NCBI GenBank assembly: GCA_016802295.1
Contig: JAESIW010000200.1
Span: forward strand, 2,497,542-2,561,541
Length of the DNA stretch: 64,000 nucleotides
Reading direction: 5' to 3'
DNA from: Brachionus rotundiformis
Lineage: Eukaryota; Rotifera; Eurotatoria; Ploima; Brachionidae
The notes beneath the pieces were generated by a model. It was not told the origin of the DNA. It did no database searches and saw only the letters and a list, made by a program, of their open reading frames with translations. Position numbers and translations under genes: made by a program. How positions within the stretch are numbered: the stretch's first letter is position 1; each line of letters starts with the position of its first letter. Shown here piece by piece: positions 62,901 to 64,000 of the stretch.

Positions 62901-64000
62901 ATGCCAAAGGAAAAGACCCATATTAACATTGTCGTCATTGGTCACGTAGACTCTGGTAAATCAACATCAACTGGTCACTTGATCTACAAATGCGGTGGTA
63001 TTGACAAGAGAACCATCGAAAAATTCGAGAAAGAAGCCGCCGAGTTGGGCAAAGGTTCATTCAAATACGCTTGGGTATTGGATAAACTTAAAGCCGAAAG
63101 AGAACGTGGTATTACCATTGATATTTCATTGTGGAAATTCGAAACATCGAAATTCTATGTAACCATTATTGATGCCCCAGGTCACAGAGATTTCATCAAG
63201 AACATGATCACTGGTACATCACAGGCCGATTGTGCCGTGTTGATCGTAGCTGCTGGTGTCGGTGAATTCGAGGCTGGTATCTCAAAGAACGGTCAAACAA
63301 GAGAACACGCTTTGTTGGCCTACACTTTGGGTGTCAAGCAAATGATTGTCGCTGTAAACAAAATGGACTCAACTGAGCCACCATACAGCGAGAAACGTTT
63401 CGAGGAAATCAAAACCGAAGTAAGCGCTTTCATCAAGAAAATCGGTTGGAATCCAGTTCAAATTCCATTTGTGCCAATCTCTGGTTGGAACGGTGACAAC
63501 ATGTTGGAGGCTTCACCAAACATGACCTGGTACAAAGGATGGACTGCAGAAAAAAAAGAGGGTAACTTTAGCGGCAAGACCTTGTTGGAAGCTTTGGACG
63601 CTATTGTACCACCATCGAGACCAACTGACAAGCCATTGAGATTGCCATTGCAAGACGTATACAAGATTGGAGGTATAGGTACAGTGCCAGTCGGAAGAGT
63701 CGAAACCGGTGTTATCAAGCCAGGTATGGTTGTCACTTTTGCTCCAGCCAACTTGTCAACTGAAGTAAAATCAGTCGAAATGCACCACGAAGCTTTGACC
63801 GAAGCCGTGCCAGGTGACAACGTTGGTTTCAACGTTAAAAACGTGTCTGTCAAAGATTTAAGAAGAGGTTTTGTTGCCTCAGACAGCAAGAACGATCCAG
63901 CTCAAGAGAGCGCCTCATTCACTGCTCAAGTAATTGTCTTGAACCATCCAGGTGAGATCTGCGCTGGCTACACTCCAGTATTGGATTGTCACACTGCTCA
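62901..64000 (+). CDS. eEF1A: Translation elongation factor 1-alpha (partial, 3' end outside window)
   Basis: An uninterrupted frame from ATG at 62901 to the window edge, 366 codons and two bases, without introns in this part. It has the GTPase motifs G1 GHVDSGKS, G3 DAPGH and G4 NKMD, the switch region RERGITID, and domain 2/3 sequence to PVLDCHTA; about 95 residues of the usual 460 are missing beyond the edge. The protein delivers aminoacyl-tRNA to the ribosome in the cytosol. GTP-binding motifs are intact; position 2 is Pro and position 18 Ser where most animals have Gly and Thr. Codons are richer in G and C at third positions than in the surrounding genes, as expected for a highly expressed gene. 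Confidence 0.98.
   Translation, partial: MPKEKTHINIVVIGHVDSGKSTSTGHLIYKCGGIDKRTIEKFEKEAAELGKGSFKYAWVLDKLKAERERGITIDISLWKFETSKFYVTIIDAPGHRDFIKNMITGTSQADCAVLIVAAGVGEFEAGISKNGQTREHALLAYTLGVKQMIVAVNKMDSTEPPYSEKRFEEIKTEVSAFIKKIGWNPVQIPFVPISGWNGDNMLEASPNMTWYKGWTAEKKEGNFSGKTLLEALDAIVPPSRPTDKPLRLPLQDVYKIGGIGTVPVGRVETGVIKPGMVVTFAPANLSTEVKSVEMHHEALTEAVPGDNVGFNVKNVSVKDLRRGFVASDSKNDPAQESASFTAQVIVLNHPGEICAGYTPVLDCHTA

Overview
The window is AT-rich DNA (roughly three quarters A+T by eye) from an invertebrate animal. Genes are split by short GT-AG introns, many of them 50-200 bases, and several are animal-specific: liprin-beta, a TRIM-NHL protein, PTIP, LONRF and a CDKL5-type kinase. A monogonont rotifer would fit the composition, the compact introns and the amount of rearrangement, but that is inference; no gene here fixes the species. 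Two runs of N (18921-19797 and 62005-62227) are assembly gaps.

Layout: 1-12 kb holds a Brat-like TRIM-NHL gene (+), a small intronless gene resembling Tse2-type ADP-ribosyltransferase-fold proteins (-), a short MITE and a six-exon liprin-beta gene (-). About 13.5 kb (12.0-25.5 kb) then has no gene I can support. At 25.5-28.1 kb lie RpS3A and RpL9, with a box C/D snoRNA of U43 type in an RpS3A intron, a likely H/ACA snoRNA in the next intron, and a second copy of the C/D snoRNA just downstream of RpL9. At 31-42 kb are LONRF (whose frame runs on past an in-frame TGA into a membrane segment), PTIP (six BRCTs) and an unrecognised gene with PKA-anchoring-like helices.

The most distinctive part is 44-55 kb: a cluster of five genes of the cation-dependent mannose-6-phosphate-receptor (CD-MPR/MRH) family. 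I rebuilt four complete seven- or eight-exon genes with signal peptide, MRH-like luminal domain, one membrane helix and a C-terminal YXX-hydrophobic sorting motif, plus one copy without a membrane helix that ends in a tail shared with a neighbouring unrelated gene. The cluster arose partly by duplication of a divergent two-gene unit. It carries LINE debris, MITEs and a Merlin-type DNA transposon with 116-bp terminal repeats and a perfect 8-bp target duplication, nested in an older MITE inside an intron.

From 55.6 kb to the end are an inverted pseudogene fragment of UBE2K, a small single-pass membrane protein, a 13-exon CDKL5-like kinase (-), intact UBE2K (+) and the 5' 1.1 kb of eEF1A (+), cut by the window edge. 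Apart from the paired ribosomal protein genes and the receptor cluster, neighbouring genes show no common pathway.
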